From NCBI RefSeq assembly GCF_030463565.1, contig NC_134656.1:6062501-6126500 (forward strand): a stretch of 64,000 bases of DNA, in the 5' to 3' direction. Origin of the DNA: Pelecanus crispus (Eukaryota; Chordata; Aves; Pelecaniformes; Pelecanidae). The notes beneath the pieces were generated by a model. The model saw only the letters and a program-made list of their open reading frames with translations, had not been told where the DNA came from and ran no database searches. Shown in pieces: positions 13,980 to 51,262 of this stretch (its first letter is position 1; every line of letters begins with the position of its first letter). Both the position numbers and the translations under genes were made by a program.

Positions 13980-16900
13980 AATATCTCAAATCTGTACGCT
14001 GGAATTCGCTCACCACCTGTCCCTTCTCAACTCGCTCACTTGAGGATTGGAGTAGTGGATGCGAACCCATTTCCAAACGATGAAAAAGCGGCTCTGCAAC
14101 CCCAAGCTGCTCTAGCGCTGCCGCGCCGTACTACTGCAGCTGTAACACAGCCACCACAAACATGAAGTTCAGCGTGCTTGTTTCACGTGTTCTTTAATTT
14201 CAAACAGAGGGATTTTTGGTTGTGTTTTTTGCTCAGTTACTTTCTATATAAAACAGAACTCAGGATATGGCATTTCAGGACATCACGTAGAGCAAGAGAA
14301 GTATAGTTTCAAAAACTTCGAATACTACAGTTAAGTCACTATTGTGCCCAAGAATTAAGAAGTGTTCCAATTAAGAGATGCAAGTGCCATACGTGTTTTC
14401 TAAAGAAAAGGGATGACATTGTTTTCTTTCATTAGGCAACTGCAACATCAAGTCTCTCCAGACATTAACAATCCATTTTTGTGTGCACACTGCTATGTAA
14501 ATATGCTGACTGCTAAGTCAAGATTATAATAAGAAGTGCGAGTTTACATGTGCAGCAAATAGAAACCCTTTATAGTTTATTGGTGAGAAGAAACTCTAGC
14601 CATTTGCAAAGTGAGGTTCCAACTTTATCCCACTAACAGCATTTCAGGACAGAAAAGTAACATGGAATACCACCATCAAGCTATTACAATCTTGTATTTT
14701 TAGAAAATTACATTATGGTACATCAATCCCTCTCAACATGACACACACGGTATTATCTTGCTCTTCAACCCCTACGGCTATTCAGCAGTAACTTGAAACT
14801 GGGTGCCTGGCTTGCATATGCAATGGTTCCAGTCGTGCAGTCACAGCCGACAACTGCCAATGTGGCGCAATAGTTATGATCATTCATGCATGGAATATTT
14901 ACTTCAAGATGTGGATAACTACATGAAAATAGTAGAAACCATTTCCCATTCATTTCCCAATACTAGGCTTAAGACACGTTAGATAGCTACTTATACCAAA
15001 TTTGCCCAAAGAGTGCAGACAGGAGTGTAAAGCTCCACGAAATGAAGACTACCTAAGCAGCCTCTACTGGCTCTTACAAAAATTAACAACAAATGTGTAC
15101 GCAAGTGGGCATCTTAAAGTAACAGGAAGGACAATAATTAGATTAAGTAGTAACTTGGTTTCTACTATCATGTCTCAATTACAGCTTTCTAATATCTGGT
15201 GTTGTGTGAGGACACCAGACAATAATTTATTTAGAAATTCTATGTTTCATGCATAACTTCCTAAGATATACAATGCCCTCCAGAATAATTCACTTTCTAT
15301 GAATACTTCGTGAAAACATTTGCTCTGGTGTCATCACGTAAGGAACAACTCACAAAAGATCCAGGTGGCTTAAGAACATCCATCCCATATATTTTTGCAA
15401 TGTATCTACAGACTGGCCTTTTAGGAACCTTGGAAGAAAAAAAACATCCTTAGATTTCCTTCTACTGCATATGAAAGAAGGGTCCAGTCAAACAGACAAG
15501 TAATAAGGATTCCACTGATCAATCATTTCATTTTAAGCTCAGCAAAAGCAAAGCATTACCCAGACAATTCAGTGCTACTGTCTGTTCAGGCTGTTGTTAG
15601 AAATGGTTAGGAAAAACCTCAGAATTTTGTTCAGTTCCAAAATATAAGCAGTTAATTTAACAGTCTTGCTTAGACTGATGGCGTGGGCCAGCCCCAACTG
15701 CAGGCTACAGTCGCTACCAACAGATCCTTAACCAAGGGCCTCTGTTCCTTGGTCTCTGCGATCACACGTTCGTAAGGCATCTAGCAAAGCCCGAGTGTGC
15801 CTTCTGGGACCTCTGTGTAATCCTGGAGTGCCAACAACAGGAACAACTTTGCTAACAAATGATTTAAAGGTGTCACAGATCACTAAGAAGTGACTACTGA
15901 ACGCTTGGAAAGAGGACAGACATTCTGCTGGCTTTCCCCTTCATCTGGGAGCTGCCTGTGCCAGCAAAGTCAACTGTGGTAGCTAGCAGTGTGTGTAAAA
16001 TTCGCCTGGAGCATTATTACAGATACACATTTAAAGCTTCGACCCTCCCCCTTTACCCTGCAAAGACAGCGATCTTTTTTAAAACACAATTTTTGAGGCT
16101 GTTTTTTAGCATAACAAAGGGCTCTCAAAAAAAGTTAGTATCGTTAATTTTTTTTTAAAGCAAGTTAGGAATTCAGCTCTTCCGGTAACACATTTTTAGC
16201 GAGATCAAGATATTTACAGCCTCTTAAAAAAAATACTGTATAGCTCAGTGTCCCTTCAGTAAAGGTTCTCTCAGATGTATTCTTCATAGCCATGAAAACT
16301 AATTTTTGCAACATCACTTACAACCTTGTCTTTCTGAAAAGGTTCTTTTAAAATGTTTCATGTGAAAGTTTTCATTAGCTTCTACTGCCCGGAAAGTATC
16401 TTTTTCTTGATCAGTTCTGCCCAATTTGTCACACTGAACTCACTGCTTTGTTCTTTCCAGCTCATCTCCCATCTTCTCTGCCCTTTACAGGCATACTTTA
16501 ATAGCTTTGTCACTTCCATCCTGAGCAGACAAGGCACTAGCATTTTAAAATGGTAAAGATACACCTCTCATTTCTGTTGAATCTTCTAGAAGTACTTCCA
16601 GAGTTGTGTTCAGAAGCTGAACACACCAGTTAAGGTTTTTTCCCTCCTATTTTCTTATTAAACCTCACATAAAATTCCACTTCTTTGCACTTGCAAAGCA
16701 GGAAACCCTTGAGATGCAAGTGGAACAAATATAAAGGTCAACGAGTGCAGCAGACAGGCTGCAGCCCAAACAGCTTTCTCAAGAAATCGCAGGAATAAGA
16801 AAGGAATGAAAGAAGTCACTTTTAAAAGATGTCTCTTAATCCTGAAAGGTGTTGCAAAAACTTTTGTCACTGATGGTTTTTGGACCTACCATCTAAGAAT

Positions 16901-17321
16901 ACACGGGAATTTACCTGCTCAAAAGCCATGTCATCTACTGAAGTTCAACATGTTAAAACACATTGAGTTTATGTATTTTGTACTAAAAGTATGCTTAGAA
17001 ACAAAATTGCCTTAACCTTACTGTCAACATGCTATCAAGTGTCTTAACTACTGAACCCAACTGAACTGAAAAATGGGAAGTTACCTTGTACCTCAGCAGT
17101 CAGCATGGTTACTCTGAACACCACTTATGTATATCAGGCTCATGATGGGGCTGTTTGGATTGATTTTAAAATTAGGCTAGGAAAAAAATTCATCCTGAAA
17201 CAGGGCTGCAAGTTTCCTTATGCCACAAACAAACTAAGTTGGCAGAGAATACTGTTTCCGTCCCCCCTCTAAAACTGTGAGAACATGACAAAAGGAACGA
17301 AGGAAACATTAATTTGGGGGC

Positions 17322-17327
17322 TTTATT
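17322..17327 (-). terminator. VAPB: Candidate proximal VAPB polyadenylation signal AATAAA
   Basis: TTTATT on the plus strand, read as TTAAATAAAGCCCCC on the minus strand. It would give a short 3' UTR of about 1.1 kb. A-rich tracts (on the minus strand) at 17337-17362 could cause internal oligo-dT priming here. Confidence 0.35.
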
Positions 17328-18392
17328 TAATTTTTCTTTTCTTTTTTTTTTTTTTCTTTTTTTAAGATGCTACATAGTCAAACAGAATTGGTCTTTTACG
17401 GCATAGGACTAGTTTACTACTCATTTTTTTTTTTCCCCTAAATATTTACATACAAAAAGTTTCCTGACCACTGTTTCTCCAATGCTCAGATGATCAAAAC
17501 TCCCAACAATTGCGTAGTGCCCAAAACACCAGGAGGCAGAAAAATCTCGCATCACTACAGCAGCAAATTTTTAGTTCTTGTCACTGGCTTTAAACAGGTG
17601 CCTTTTCATACCATATAGTATTAGTCAATTTTGTGACAATAAGGAAACATGAGATGAAATACATTAAATAAGTTAAATATGCATTAAACATCTCTGAATA
17701 ACATTTTAATTCGCCTAATGAACCAACGGCAATGTAGCTTGGTCCCCGTATGAGAACAAGGCATTGGCCTTTTTTCCAAATGAGCGTCATGCCAGTCAAT
17801 ATATGCCTCTTAATGATGCCTAGCACATTCAGCATTGCCACATACAATTCTTTTCAGCTTCTCACTATTCATTTAAGTGCCAAGAAATTGGTAACTTGCA
17901 CAGAGTTGAAGACACTGACAGAAACTGTTAAATTTATGAGCAGAATGGTGGATTAACGTATTTTACACAAGTTATCAACACCTCCTGCCTAACCCAGCTC
18001 CAAACATCCAATAGGGCCAGCTCCAGCAGTGGAGGAATAGTTTTTTCTATTTTTCCTTTTTTTTCTTTTTTTTTTTAAAAAGAGGTAATCCAGCAACATG
18101 TACCAGGGTCTAAGAATGTTTAAAATGACATATACAACATTCCATTGTAGTGTTACATCATGATTTTCTCCCCCCCCTTCATCACTGAAGCATATTCTCT
18201 TTCATTCATTCACTCATTGTACATTTTAAACTTTCTAGATTATGTTACATAGTATTTGTGCAGGGGTAATTTAAAGGCAAGACCTGTGAGATGTCATACA
18301 TTAATTTTTTTTTTAAACATTGTTATGAATAAATTTAATCCAATGATATGGCAGAACCATCAAACCAATTTACAATTTCCAGCATGCTGCCT

Positions 18393-18551
18393 CTACAAGG
18401 CTATTTTTCCTATAATTACACCAAAGACAAAGAACAAAACCACCAAAGCAAGTAGTCTGGAGCTGAGCCCTTCGTCCTTGACAGCAGCTGCAGAAGCAGA
18501 TATTGGGTTGTTTGTCTGGGGTGCCTTCCTCATCCGCAGTCCATCTTCTTC
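18393..18551 (-). CDS. VAPB: VAPB exon 6 (coiled-coil end, tail anchor, stop)
   Basis: Encodes residues 192-243 and TAG. It opens [15 protein letters not shown] and ends with the hydrophobic tail anchor, about residues 224-240, followed by GKIAL. The anchor contains a GxxxG pattern (GVIIG, residues 235-239) of the kind that mediates VAP dimerisation. The acceptor is CTTCCTTTAG. The +1-shifted frame of this exon, used if exon 2 is spliced directly to exon 6, is also fully open (see findings). Confidence 0.95.
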   Translation of the reverse strand, partial: EEDGLRMRKAPQTNNPISASAAAVKDEGLSSRLLALVVLFFVFGVIIGKIAL

Positions 18552-20733
18552 CTAAAGGAAGATAGATTGATTACTTCTACTGAAAAAAAGCTTTAAATAT
18601 TCACCCTTATCCTATCTACTTTAGGTGGGCATAATAAAATAGGTGAAAGTAAATTACAGCTAATTTAGAACTCTATTTCCTAGATAATCCTGAGAAGGAA
18701 AGGGTAGTGAGGTAGGAGAGGAATTTTGTATCTACTTGACTAGCAAAGCAAAAACCACATGCTCTTGGAAGTTTTCTCCTGTTGACTAAGGTAACAGGGG
18801 AAGCCGTGAGGAAGGCTGCAGGAACACTTATCCGAAGTCTGGAAGGCGGCTCCAGAACTTCAAAAACAGTGATGGAGGGAACGGCATGAAGGTGCTTTTC
18901 TTGCTCTGTAAGCAAATATAGTGGTGTTGGGGAAAATGCTTTTCAATATAACTAAGACAGGTTGCGAAAAATATGCAACTTTAAGGCAATTATACTCATC
19001 ATTCCCCTAGTTAGATGTCACAAGCAAATTTTACCAGCATTTGAAGGGAAATCTATTTCCCCCATCATATTAATGCTGACATTTTGACATGAAACTAATG
19101 GCAATAATTAGGGTATTTTCTCAGTATGAGCTTGACAGCTCTCTTGATTTAAAGATGTATGAGACAACAGATAAAACAACATCATAACACCAGATATTAT
19201 CACTTCAAGTGGAGACAATCTTCCCCACATCTTGATCTGAATAAACTATTGTGCAGCAGAGCCGTGGGTTAGCACACTCCATTCCACACACAGAGCACTA
19301 AAGATGGTAAAGCGAGCCTTTTGTGACCTAACTTGCATACAGCTGAAACAACAGCGTTAGACTTTTTTTATGTGATACAGTATTATAGTGCAAAAGTATA
19401 AGATACTGAAGTAAAAGCCTCCAGTCTATACATAAAAAAATACTCAAGAAATAAAATTGTAATAAGAGTGACTGTGCCTTAAAAATTGTCAGGTAAGTGA
19501 AATTCAAAAAGCTCAGTGTACATCAGTGTTTCTCACTTTTGAATTTAAAGGGGCACCTAACGGAGGAAAACTTTTCTTTTTAAGAATCAGTTATTTATTA
19601 AAAGTCACAGACTACCCAATACCTCAACTACTGCTATAAGTCTGGATGGGGACAACTGACTTTTGTAAACAGTAAAATGTTGTTTACCTATATAGTAATT
19701 TTACTGCTAGAAACAGCATATTGTCATTTTAAATATTTTAACTTCCTTTTGACAGTGACTCTAGCGTGACACTGACAGCACCTGGTGGCTGGCAGTAATT
19801 TAACATTGTTTCCTGATGTTTTACAGATGTTTCTAACACTCCACAAAGGGAACAAACAACTCACTGTTTTAAGACGGTACTGTAAGACATCAGCTCAATT
19901 CTAGATATCTCCTGTGCAGTGCTTATTCAAGACTGATTTGCAAAAAAATAAAGTAAAATCATATAGTACTTATAGTATTGTGAGATGCTGGCAAAACAAG
20001 AACACAAGGAAAAGTTAAGGTTGCGTCTCAGCTATATACATATATTATTTCTATGGGCGAAACAAAACCGGTTTACAAATGTTTAAAGAATTTCTTCATG
20101 CATCAGCCAGCCCAGCAGCATCGGAGCTGACAGAACAGGGTTCCTTTCATTTGGCTCTAATAGTCACAAATTCCAAGTTTTCATTGGTGCTGTTATCTAT
20201 GAAACTACGCATTTACAAGAAAATGAAACTACGGTAAAAAGTTTTTCAGCATGGTGATAAAGGCTTCTTAATTACTTGATTTCACAGTGATGTGCTGGAT
20301 ATGACAGGAAGCATATTTCCTATTAATCTGTCCTTCTTTGGTCATTTCAACTGCATATTATAGGTGCAATTACTAAAACACTCAGTATTTGCACAACACT
20401 GCCCTCAAGCTCCCATCAGTTTGAAGGAACAGGGCCAAATCCAACACAAATGCTTAATTCAGACTGAGAAAATTAGGCGGGAAAAGAAAAAAGAGAGGGA
20501 ATTCATTACTTTGGGTTGCTATCCCATCAGTTTAACTGCATGACTTCTATGCTTCTTTCAAAGGAAGAACTGATTTCAACACTTTTTCTCAGTTTATAGA
20601 GAGAAACCTAAATTATCTTTTAATTTCTAGACAATATTAAAATATTGTGCCAAGGGCAGGTACCCAAACCTTTAAGTCGCAAGCTTCTTTTTCAGGAAAG
20701 GGGTAAATCTGGAAAAAAAAAAAGTATCTTTAC
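18552..20733 (-). other. VAPB: VAPB intron 5
   Basis: 2.2 kb of AT-rich unique sequence between the exon 5 donor (AAG|GTAAAG) and the exon 6 acceptor. Nothing else recognised. Confidence 0.9.
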
Positions 20734-20910
20734 CTTAAACTGTTTATTCTCCTCCCGTAACCTCTGAATTTCTACTTGAAGCCTCTTATAGTCTTCCATT
20801 ACTTTCTTAACTTCAGTGTCATCCAAAGAAGAACTTATTGATTTAGACATTACAGAGGAATCTGTCTTTGTTGCAGTTGTGGATACAATTTTATTTATTT
20901 CTATGTCATG
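20734..20910 (-). CDS. VAPB: VAPB exon 5 (linker and coiled coil)
   Basis: Encodes residues 133-191, in frame at both ends (177 bases). It starts [17 protein letters not shown], continues with a serine-rich linker, and from about residue 161 forms the coiled coil [17 protein letters not shown] ... [10 protein letters not shown]. Compared with the human sequence I recall, MEDY replaces MEEC and VEIQ replaces GEVQ, both conservative. Splice sites are TTTTTAACAG and AAG|GTAAAG. Confidence 0.96.
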
Positions 20911-21562
20911 CTGTTAAAAAAGGATAGAGTGATTTTTGGTTAGTTATTAACATCACACCACACACCTGATATTTAGGAGGAGAATCAGGTAAAACTGTCT
21001 GTGCACACCTGAAACGTGCCTGTATCAAAAGAAATAAATAACATTTTTTGCTCTGTAACCTTTAGTTCCCCTTTCTGTTTCACAGGAAACAGTGCAGACA
21101 GAATGACCTTGACATTTCAGTCCCTGCATGTAGAAAAGGAAATATCCTTAGACCACGTCCCACAGTAGGAATGGGAACTCACCTGCTCACAGGCTGCTCA
21201 TGGAGTAGGAGCGTTCTCCTCACCCTTCCCTCCCCAAGCACAACACAAGCAGCTACTCCAGAAACCGGGGTATTGCTGGAACTCCCCACCTGCTCTGCTG
21301 CAGCTCCCTCTCTCCAGAGCCGGTGATCACCTCTCTCTCTTTCCACATTTCTGTGCCGATGGAGGAACTTGCAAGCCGAGTTCGGAAACAAGCTGCAGAC
21401 CTCCAAACCCTCCCCCCTTTCCTGCCTTTGCATCCTTTCCACGTTCTGCACTTTAGAACGCAAAGGGCCTGGCTCTCATAAAACACAAACCACGCTCTCC
21501 CCACCCAAACTGCCACCAAAGTCTTATCACGAAGACTTTGTTTAGATGAATGAAGTAATAGG

Positions 21563-21857
21563 ATCTTAGAATCATAGAATCGTTTAGGGTGGCAAAGACC
21601 TTTAAGATCATCCAGTCCAACCATTAACCTACACAACCAAATCCACACTAAACCAATCAAGGGTAGACCAGATTGAACCATGTCCCACAGTGCTAAGTCT
21701 ACCCATTTTTTGAACGCTTCCAGGGATGGGGACTCCACCACCTCTCTGGGCAGCCTGTTCCAGTGCTTGACTAACCCTTCCGTGAAGAAATTTTTCCTAA
21801 CATCCAATCTAAACCTCCCCTGGCGCAGCTTGAGCCCATCTCGTTACTACCTGTGCT
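21563..21857 (-). mobile_element. CR1 LINE, 5'-truncated 3' end
   Basis: Read on the minus strand, it contains the end of the CR1 reverse-transcriptase frame ([20 protein letters not shown] at the protein level), then the typical 3' tail GGTTGGACTGGATGATCTTA and terminal ATTCTATGATTCTA repeats at the low-coordinate end. CR1 copies lack target-site duplications and poly-A. It lies in the same orientation as VAPB. No intact open frame remains. Confidence 0.93.
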
Positions 21858-22339
21858 TTGTTTTGCCCTAATGAATTTTAGGGATTATAGAAACAATTAT
21901 GACTAAACAGAATAGCTGTGAAGTTTCACTTAATTCATATTTTTTTCCTTCCTCTCATCGCACCTCTCAACTGACAACCTAGAAAGTACCCTGGCCTAAA
22001 CCAAAAGCACCTACTTTTAGAGCAAATGTTCACTGTCTGGAGCAGGTAGAGCAGACATAGTGAGACTAAAATAACAACATTATAACAATAAATAATAATT
22101 ACCAGCTGTCCAGTGCAAGGTAGAACAATTGTGCCTTCAGTACCTGCATACTAGGAAACATTTTTCGGTTTATTCAATCCATTATCGGTTCCACATTTGA
22201 CTCTACATACTTCCATTAGAAATTAACGCATTCATTACCCTAACAAAAAAGGATCCTACAATACTATAGCTGCTAATTGCAACATAATCCCTAACTGCAT
22301 TTGTGCCTTCCTTACTAGCTTTTTACCAATTTACTCGCT

Positions 22340-23170
22340 AAAACCAGTGTTGCAATCACCATGCTGGAACAGGCGCCCCTCAAAGCGACGGTGGCTGTGG
22401 CTCAGCCTCTGTCCCAGCAGGTCCAGCCCCGGAGAGCCCGCGGCTCACACGCAGGCTCCACCGGGAGCAGGTCCACCCCCAAGGGACTGCACTCTGTGGG
22501 TAAGCACAAGATGGAGCAGGGGCAAGGGGAGGAGTTCATTGCAATGTTAAAACTGATGGTCTGGTCCAAAGGGACCAGGGGTGGGGATTGTAACGGAAAT
22601 ACCTTTAAATTGTTGTAACCTGGGATTTGAGGTGCATGTTCCGAGAATTACTACAGCAGGAACCCCCTGTTGCTAGCCAGACTAGGAGCCAGGGCAACAG
22701 TTCACTGCAATGTTAAACCCTATAACCTGGCCCAAAGGGACCAGGGGTGGGGACTGTAATGGAAATACCTTTAAAATGTTGTAACCCGGGATTTGAGTTG
22801 CACATTATAGGAATTACTATAGCAGGAACCACCCGAACCAGTGGAGGACAAGCCTTACAAGAAGCAGCACAAGCACAGCAGTGACCCGACCTGAGCTGGC
22901 TTTGGTGCCCAGTAACTCCACACCACAGACCACCTCTCCTGTCCTGAGTGACCACCATAACAGATGGAGCCCAAAGTCATGGACTAAATGAACTCAATGG
23001 ACGTTTTGTGGGCATTTCATGAACATTTTACAAGGGAGGTCCATAGACTAAGGGAATGATATCTGTGTATTGTATCAAAGGATGGGAGGGGGGGTGGTGG
23101 TTAGTGAGGTTGTATTGGATAGTGTGGGACCTGAGCACAACGTCAATGGTATGGAAAAACGGGTGGAGAA
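22340..23170 (+). mobile_element. 3' internal remnant of an avian ERV (probably ERVL-like)
   Basis: Sequence directly abutting the LTR at 23171. It includes a C-poor stretch with GGGAGGGGGGGTGGTGG, a plausible polypurine region, about 70 bases before the LTR. It carries an imperfect tandem duplication (period 166 bp). The left edge is approximate, and the upstream body and 5' LTR are missing. The class call is from recall of this widespread bird family. It holds no functional gene. Confidence 0.6.
22533..22838. repeat. Imperfect tandem duplication, period 166 bp, inside the ERV remnant
   Basis: Copy 1 starts AGTTCATTGCAATGTTAAA at 22533, copy 2 starts AGTTCACTGCAATGTTAAA at 22699. Both continue through CCAAAGGGACCAGGGGTGGG and AGGAATTACTA-like sequence to GCAGGAACC. 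Copies differ by scattered substitutions. Confidence 0.85.
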
Positions 23171-23756
23171 TGTGCTGGTTTTGGCTGGGAATTTTCTTCA
23201 CGGTAGCTCGTATGGGGCTATGGTTTGGATTTGTGCTGGAAGCAGTGTTGATGACACAGGGATGTTTTCCTCACTGCCGAGCAGGGCTCACCCAGAGCCA
23301 AGGCCTTTGCTGCTGCTCACCCACCCCACCAGCGAGCAGGCTGGGGGGCACAAGGAGCTGGGAGGGGACACAGCCGGGACAGCTGACCCCAGCTGACCCA
23401 AGGGACGTTCCACACCGTATGGCGTCACGCTCGGCACGGGAAGCTGGGGGAAGAAGGGGGAAGGGGGGGACGTTGGGAGCGATGGCGTTTGTCTTCCCGA
23501 GTCACCGTTACGCGTGATGGAGCCCTGCTTCCCTGGGGATGGCTGAGCACCTGCCTGCCCATGGGAAGTGGTGAATGAATTCTTTGTTCTGCTTTGCTTG
23601 CACACATGGCTTTTGCTTTACCTATTAAACTGTCTTTATCTCAACCCATGAATTTTCTCACTTTTACCCTTCCAATTCTCTCTCCCCCATCCCACTGGGG
23701 GGAGTGAGCAAGCAGCTGTGTGGGGCTGAGTTGCCAGCTGGGGTTAAACCACAACA
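23171..23756 (+). mobile_element. ERV LTR (3' LTR of truncated element)
   Basis: Starts TGTGCTGGTTTTGGCTGGGA and ends GGGTTAAACCACAACA, so has TG...CA termini. It shares with the LTR at 34731 the block CTATTAAACTGTCTTTATCT with its poly-A-signal-like TATTAAA, the CATCCCACTGGGG stretch and the terminus. The 5' flank is internal ERV sequence, so no target-site duplication is expected. It is antisense to VAPB. Confidence 0.85.
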
Positions 23757-24119
23757 CAAGGAAGCAAAGGGGAGTGCTGGACAGGCAAATTTATATTGCT
23801 GACGGTTATAACTGCTTCAGTATAAACTCTGAGCTTTATGACCATCAATCAGCATCTTTAAAATTTTTTGAAATATTCTTTATCCTGTAATCTTTCACTA
23901 AATGAAAACAGATCAACTCAAAGATTTCTTTGTACCTGTGTTGCACTTACATTGTTCAAATTAGCTACTAGTTACATTAAGCATCACTAAAATTTTAAAT
24001 CATTTATATTGTGTTTTCAAAGGGTGATGCCATCCAGGCAGTGAAACAGAGGGTTCTGTCTTTTGCTTACATAGCTGTCTGTATAAACATGCCATTTTAC
24101 ATGATTTACTGTGGTATTA

Positions 24120-24257
<138 letters not shown>

Positions 24258-24541
24258 TTAATATTAAACATATTAGTATAATAAGGCAGATGGAAAACAC
24301 AGTGCATTATGTAAACAAATCACATCATCTTACTCAGGAAAAACCCCACAGGTGTTTATCATGTTACCATAACCACATACATGATGAAAAATTAAACCAA
24401 GTATGTAACTGAGTGGTATTGTAAAGGAAGACCAGATACTATGAAGGAAACCATACTAAATAGTCTGAAACTTACACAGGTGATTTATGAGAGAATTGGG
24501 AATTGTGTAAGAGTAATTAGTATAGGTAGGGGGAATGGTCT

Positions 24542-24573
24542 TTAAAAAAAAAAAAAAAAGAAAAAAAAAAAAG
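24542..24573. repeat. A-rich simple tract
   Basis: About 30 bases of A interrupted by single G, on the plus strand. It may be a relic of a retroposed tail or just a homopolymer; no flanking element is recognised. Confidence 0.8.
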
Positions 24574-26164
24574 AAGGGGTGCATTCAAAGGAAGGGAAAG
24601 ATAACAAAAACCCAGATCAGTAACAACGTTAGTTCTGAAGTCTTTGTTCAGTGGAGTTCCCATTCAAGCTTTCCAAATTTCACATGAGGCTTTCTGGTAT
24701 GAACTACAGGACTGTTCTTCCCCCTCCTTGTTTTCCAACTCCTTATTTTTCAGCATCAATGTCTAAACAATAACAGACGTGAGACATATAGAAAGGGATA
24801 GCTTCCCCTCTCATCCTTCTCTTCCCTTCAACTAGGGGAGTCTACCATATTCCTTCCAATATTTTTAAAGGGGATTAATAGTTATCAATCTTTCCTCGAT
24901 ATCAGCTGTAACCCTGAACTGAAAAGATTTATTCATAGTAGCGATATACAGAAGTGTCCACATTAGTGTCCTGGAGTTCTCACATGCTTCTCTTCACTCT
25001 GACCACACTTCTGGTAGCATGGTATTGCTCAGCGTATCTCAAGTAAGTGTCGAATTATGGCTAACCCCTGTGCAACCTGAAGAAGTATTTGACTCATCCT
25101 AGATAGCTGAATCTTACTTCAGCTCTTCAGTTGCTGAAGTCAGAATTCTATTTTGAGCTTGTTGGCTGCCTACAAAGTGTTGAAAGCTTTATAGTACTCC
25201 AGTAATTTGTCTCACCTGTTTATCCAGAATAGGAAGAGATTTGGAGAGTGGTAACAAAACTGAGAACTGATCAAGTGTTACAAGCAAAGAAATAATTTTG
25301 GTCTACAGAGCTCTGGAAAACTGAAAGGGCCATCTAGGTCCTAAAAATCATTCTTTACTAGCAGAATAACATTTTTCATGGTATAAAGTAACTCATAAAA
25401 ATTAAAGAGTTAGAAAGAAAGACAGACGGGCTTATCTTTCTAGTGATGCAGACATTTTATTACTATTGCTGTTTCTCCCACTGGATCTTATTTTGAGGCC
25501 ATTAAACAAATACAGTTCTATAAATCTCTTTCAGAAGAGAAATTGCTAACCCTGCAGAGTGCCGCAGCTTTAAAAAGCTATTCAGAAGAAGATGCATATT
25601 GTAAAGACTACTGTAAAAAGGCCATGATAGATACTCTGAGGTTTTTTGGGGTTGACTGGTTTGTTTTCAAGTAATACACATAAATACAAACACACATAAG
25701 CCCCACACTTCAGAGTAATGGCCTTTTTTTCTTTTTTTATTGTGTCCTCAATAGCTACTGAGTATTTCCTCAAGCTAACAAAAGCTAGACTTAGAGAAAG
25801 CTTCCTTGTGCTGCCTTGCAGTAGCAAATCTTGCTATTACAGGAAAGCCACCAGTTGACATACTGGTTTGTTCCTTTCCAAGTTGTCTTAATGCAGCCTG
25901 ACATGTTATTTCTACATCTTTTGTCCCTCTTTGCTTCAGCACCTACATGCTTCTGTCACTCTCACTTGTAATCCACAGGACAAAATCTGTGATGGCCTTT
26001 CATTTACCTAAGCCACAACAGACATCAGTAGGGATAAAGTAAAACACAATACTTGTAAATCATCTCCCTGGTTCTTGCTGGGAAAAGGAGCTGCTCAAGG
26101 GAAGACTCAAGACGGAGAGTAGAGGCATAAAATATAAAAGATGCCGCAGACTTGGAATATATTC

Positions 26165-26185
26165 TATATATTCTCAGAATATATA
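26165..26185. repeat. Short palindrome with 10-bp arms
   Basis: TATATATTCT, one C, then AGAATATATA: perfect 10-bp arms around a single base. AT-rich, in VAPB intron 3 about 320 bases past the exon 3 donor. Probably chance in AT-rich DNA. Confidence 0.7.
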
Positions 26186-26502
26186 GTTCAAGTTGGCTTT
26201 TCTAAAAAATGATATATTGAAAAAAATTACAACTACTTAACATTTGTTTCATGGCTTGGTTTCCCATTACTGACAGCAGAGTCCTAAAGAATCAACCACA
26301 GACACCAACTGTGTCTTTCAGTGCAAGATTCCTGGGGCTTGAAATAAACAGAAAACACCTTGCCATGCACAGAGATGGAAATCTGGCAAAGCTTTCAAGG
26401 ATTATTCCAGTGAGGTTTAACAGCCCTTAAGCAATGCAGTAAAAGGTCTTATAAAATTATACAATCAGAAAGAAATCCATTTTAATGAATTTCAATACTT
26501 AC

Positions 26503-26606
26503 TACTGCTTCCATATCTGAAGTATCAGCTGGAGCAAACATAGACTGAACCATAAACTTGTGTTTACTTTTCTCATTAGGGTCATAGTCAAAAGGCTGTA
26601 GCATCA
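26503..26606 (-). CDS. VAPB: VAPB exon 3 (MSP domain, FFAT-binding face)
   Basis: Encodes residues 71-105 after a split codon (G|TG, valine): [20 protein letters not shown] then [19 protein letters not shown] carries Lys87 and Met89, which in human VAPB contact FFAT motifs. Acceptor TTTTTCTTGCAG, donor GTA|GTAAGT. Alanine replaces the human threonine in SMFAPTDTS. Confidence 0.96.

Positions 26607-51262
<24,656 letters not shown>

Larger units (their letters stand above)
9385..18392 (-). other. VAPB: VAPB 3' UTR (long; distal end uncertain)
   Basis: Downstream of the VAPB stop on the minus strand lies about 9 kb of AT-rich sequence without recognisable mobile elements or long open frames. 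Human VAPB mRNA has a 3' UTR of several kilobases, so a long UTR is expected. Minus-strand AATAAA signals occur at 17322-17327, 11070-11075 and 9413-9418, giving possible UTRs of about 1.1, 7.3 and 9.0 kb. The region also holds a G18 run at 12834 and a C19 run at 13961 (plus-strand view), and a CpG-rich patch at about 11820-11940. Which sites are used cannot be decided here. Confidence 0.5.

Noticed and set aside
21179-21807. 184-codon minus-strand open frame as a host gene
   Set aside because: Its N-terminal part is the C-terminal end of a CR1 reverse-transcriptase frame; the rest reads through the CR1 tail and intron sequence.
22347-23517. Plus-strand open frames (85 and 153 codons) as functional ERV genes
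   Set aside because: They cross LTR and non-coding 3' sequence and show no retroviral protein motif; the element is truncated.
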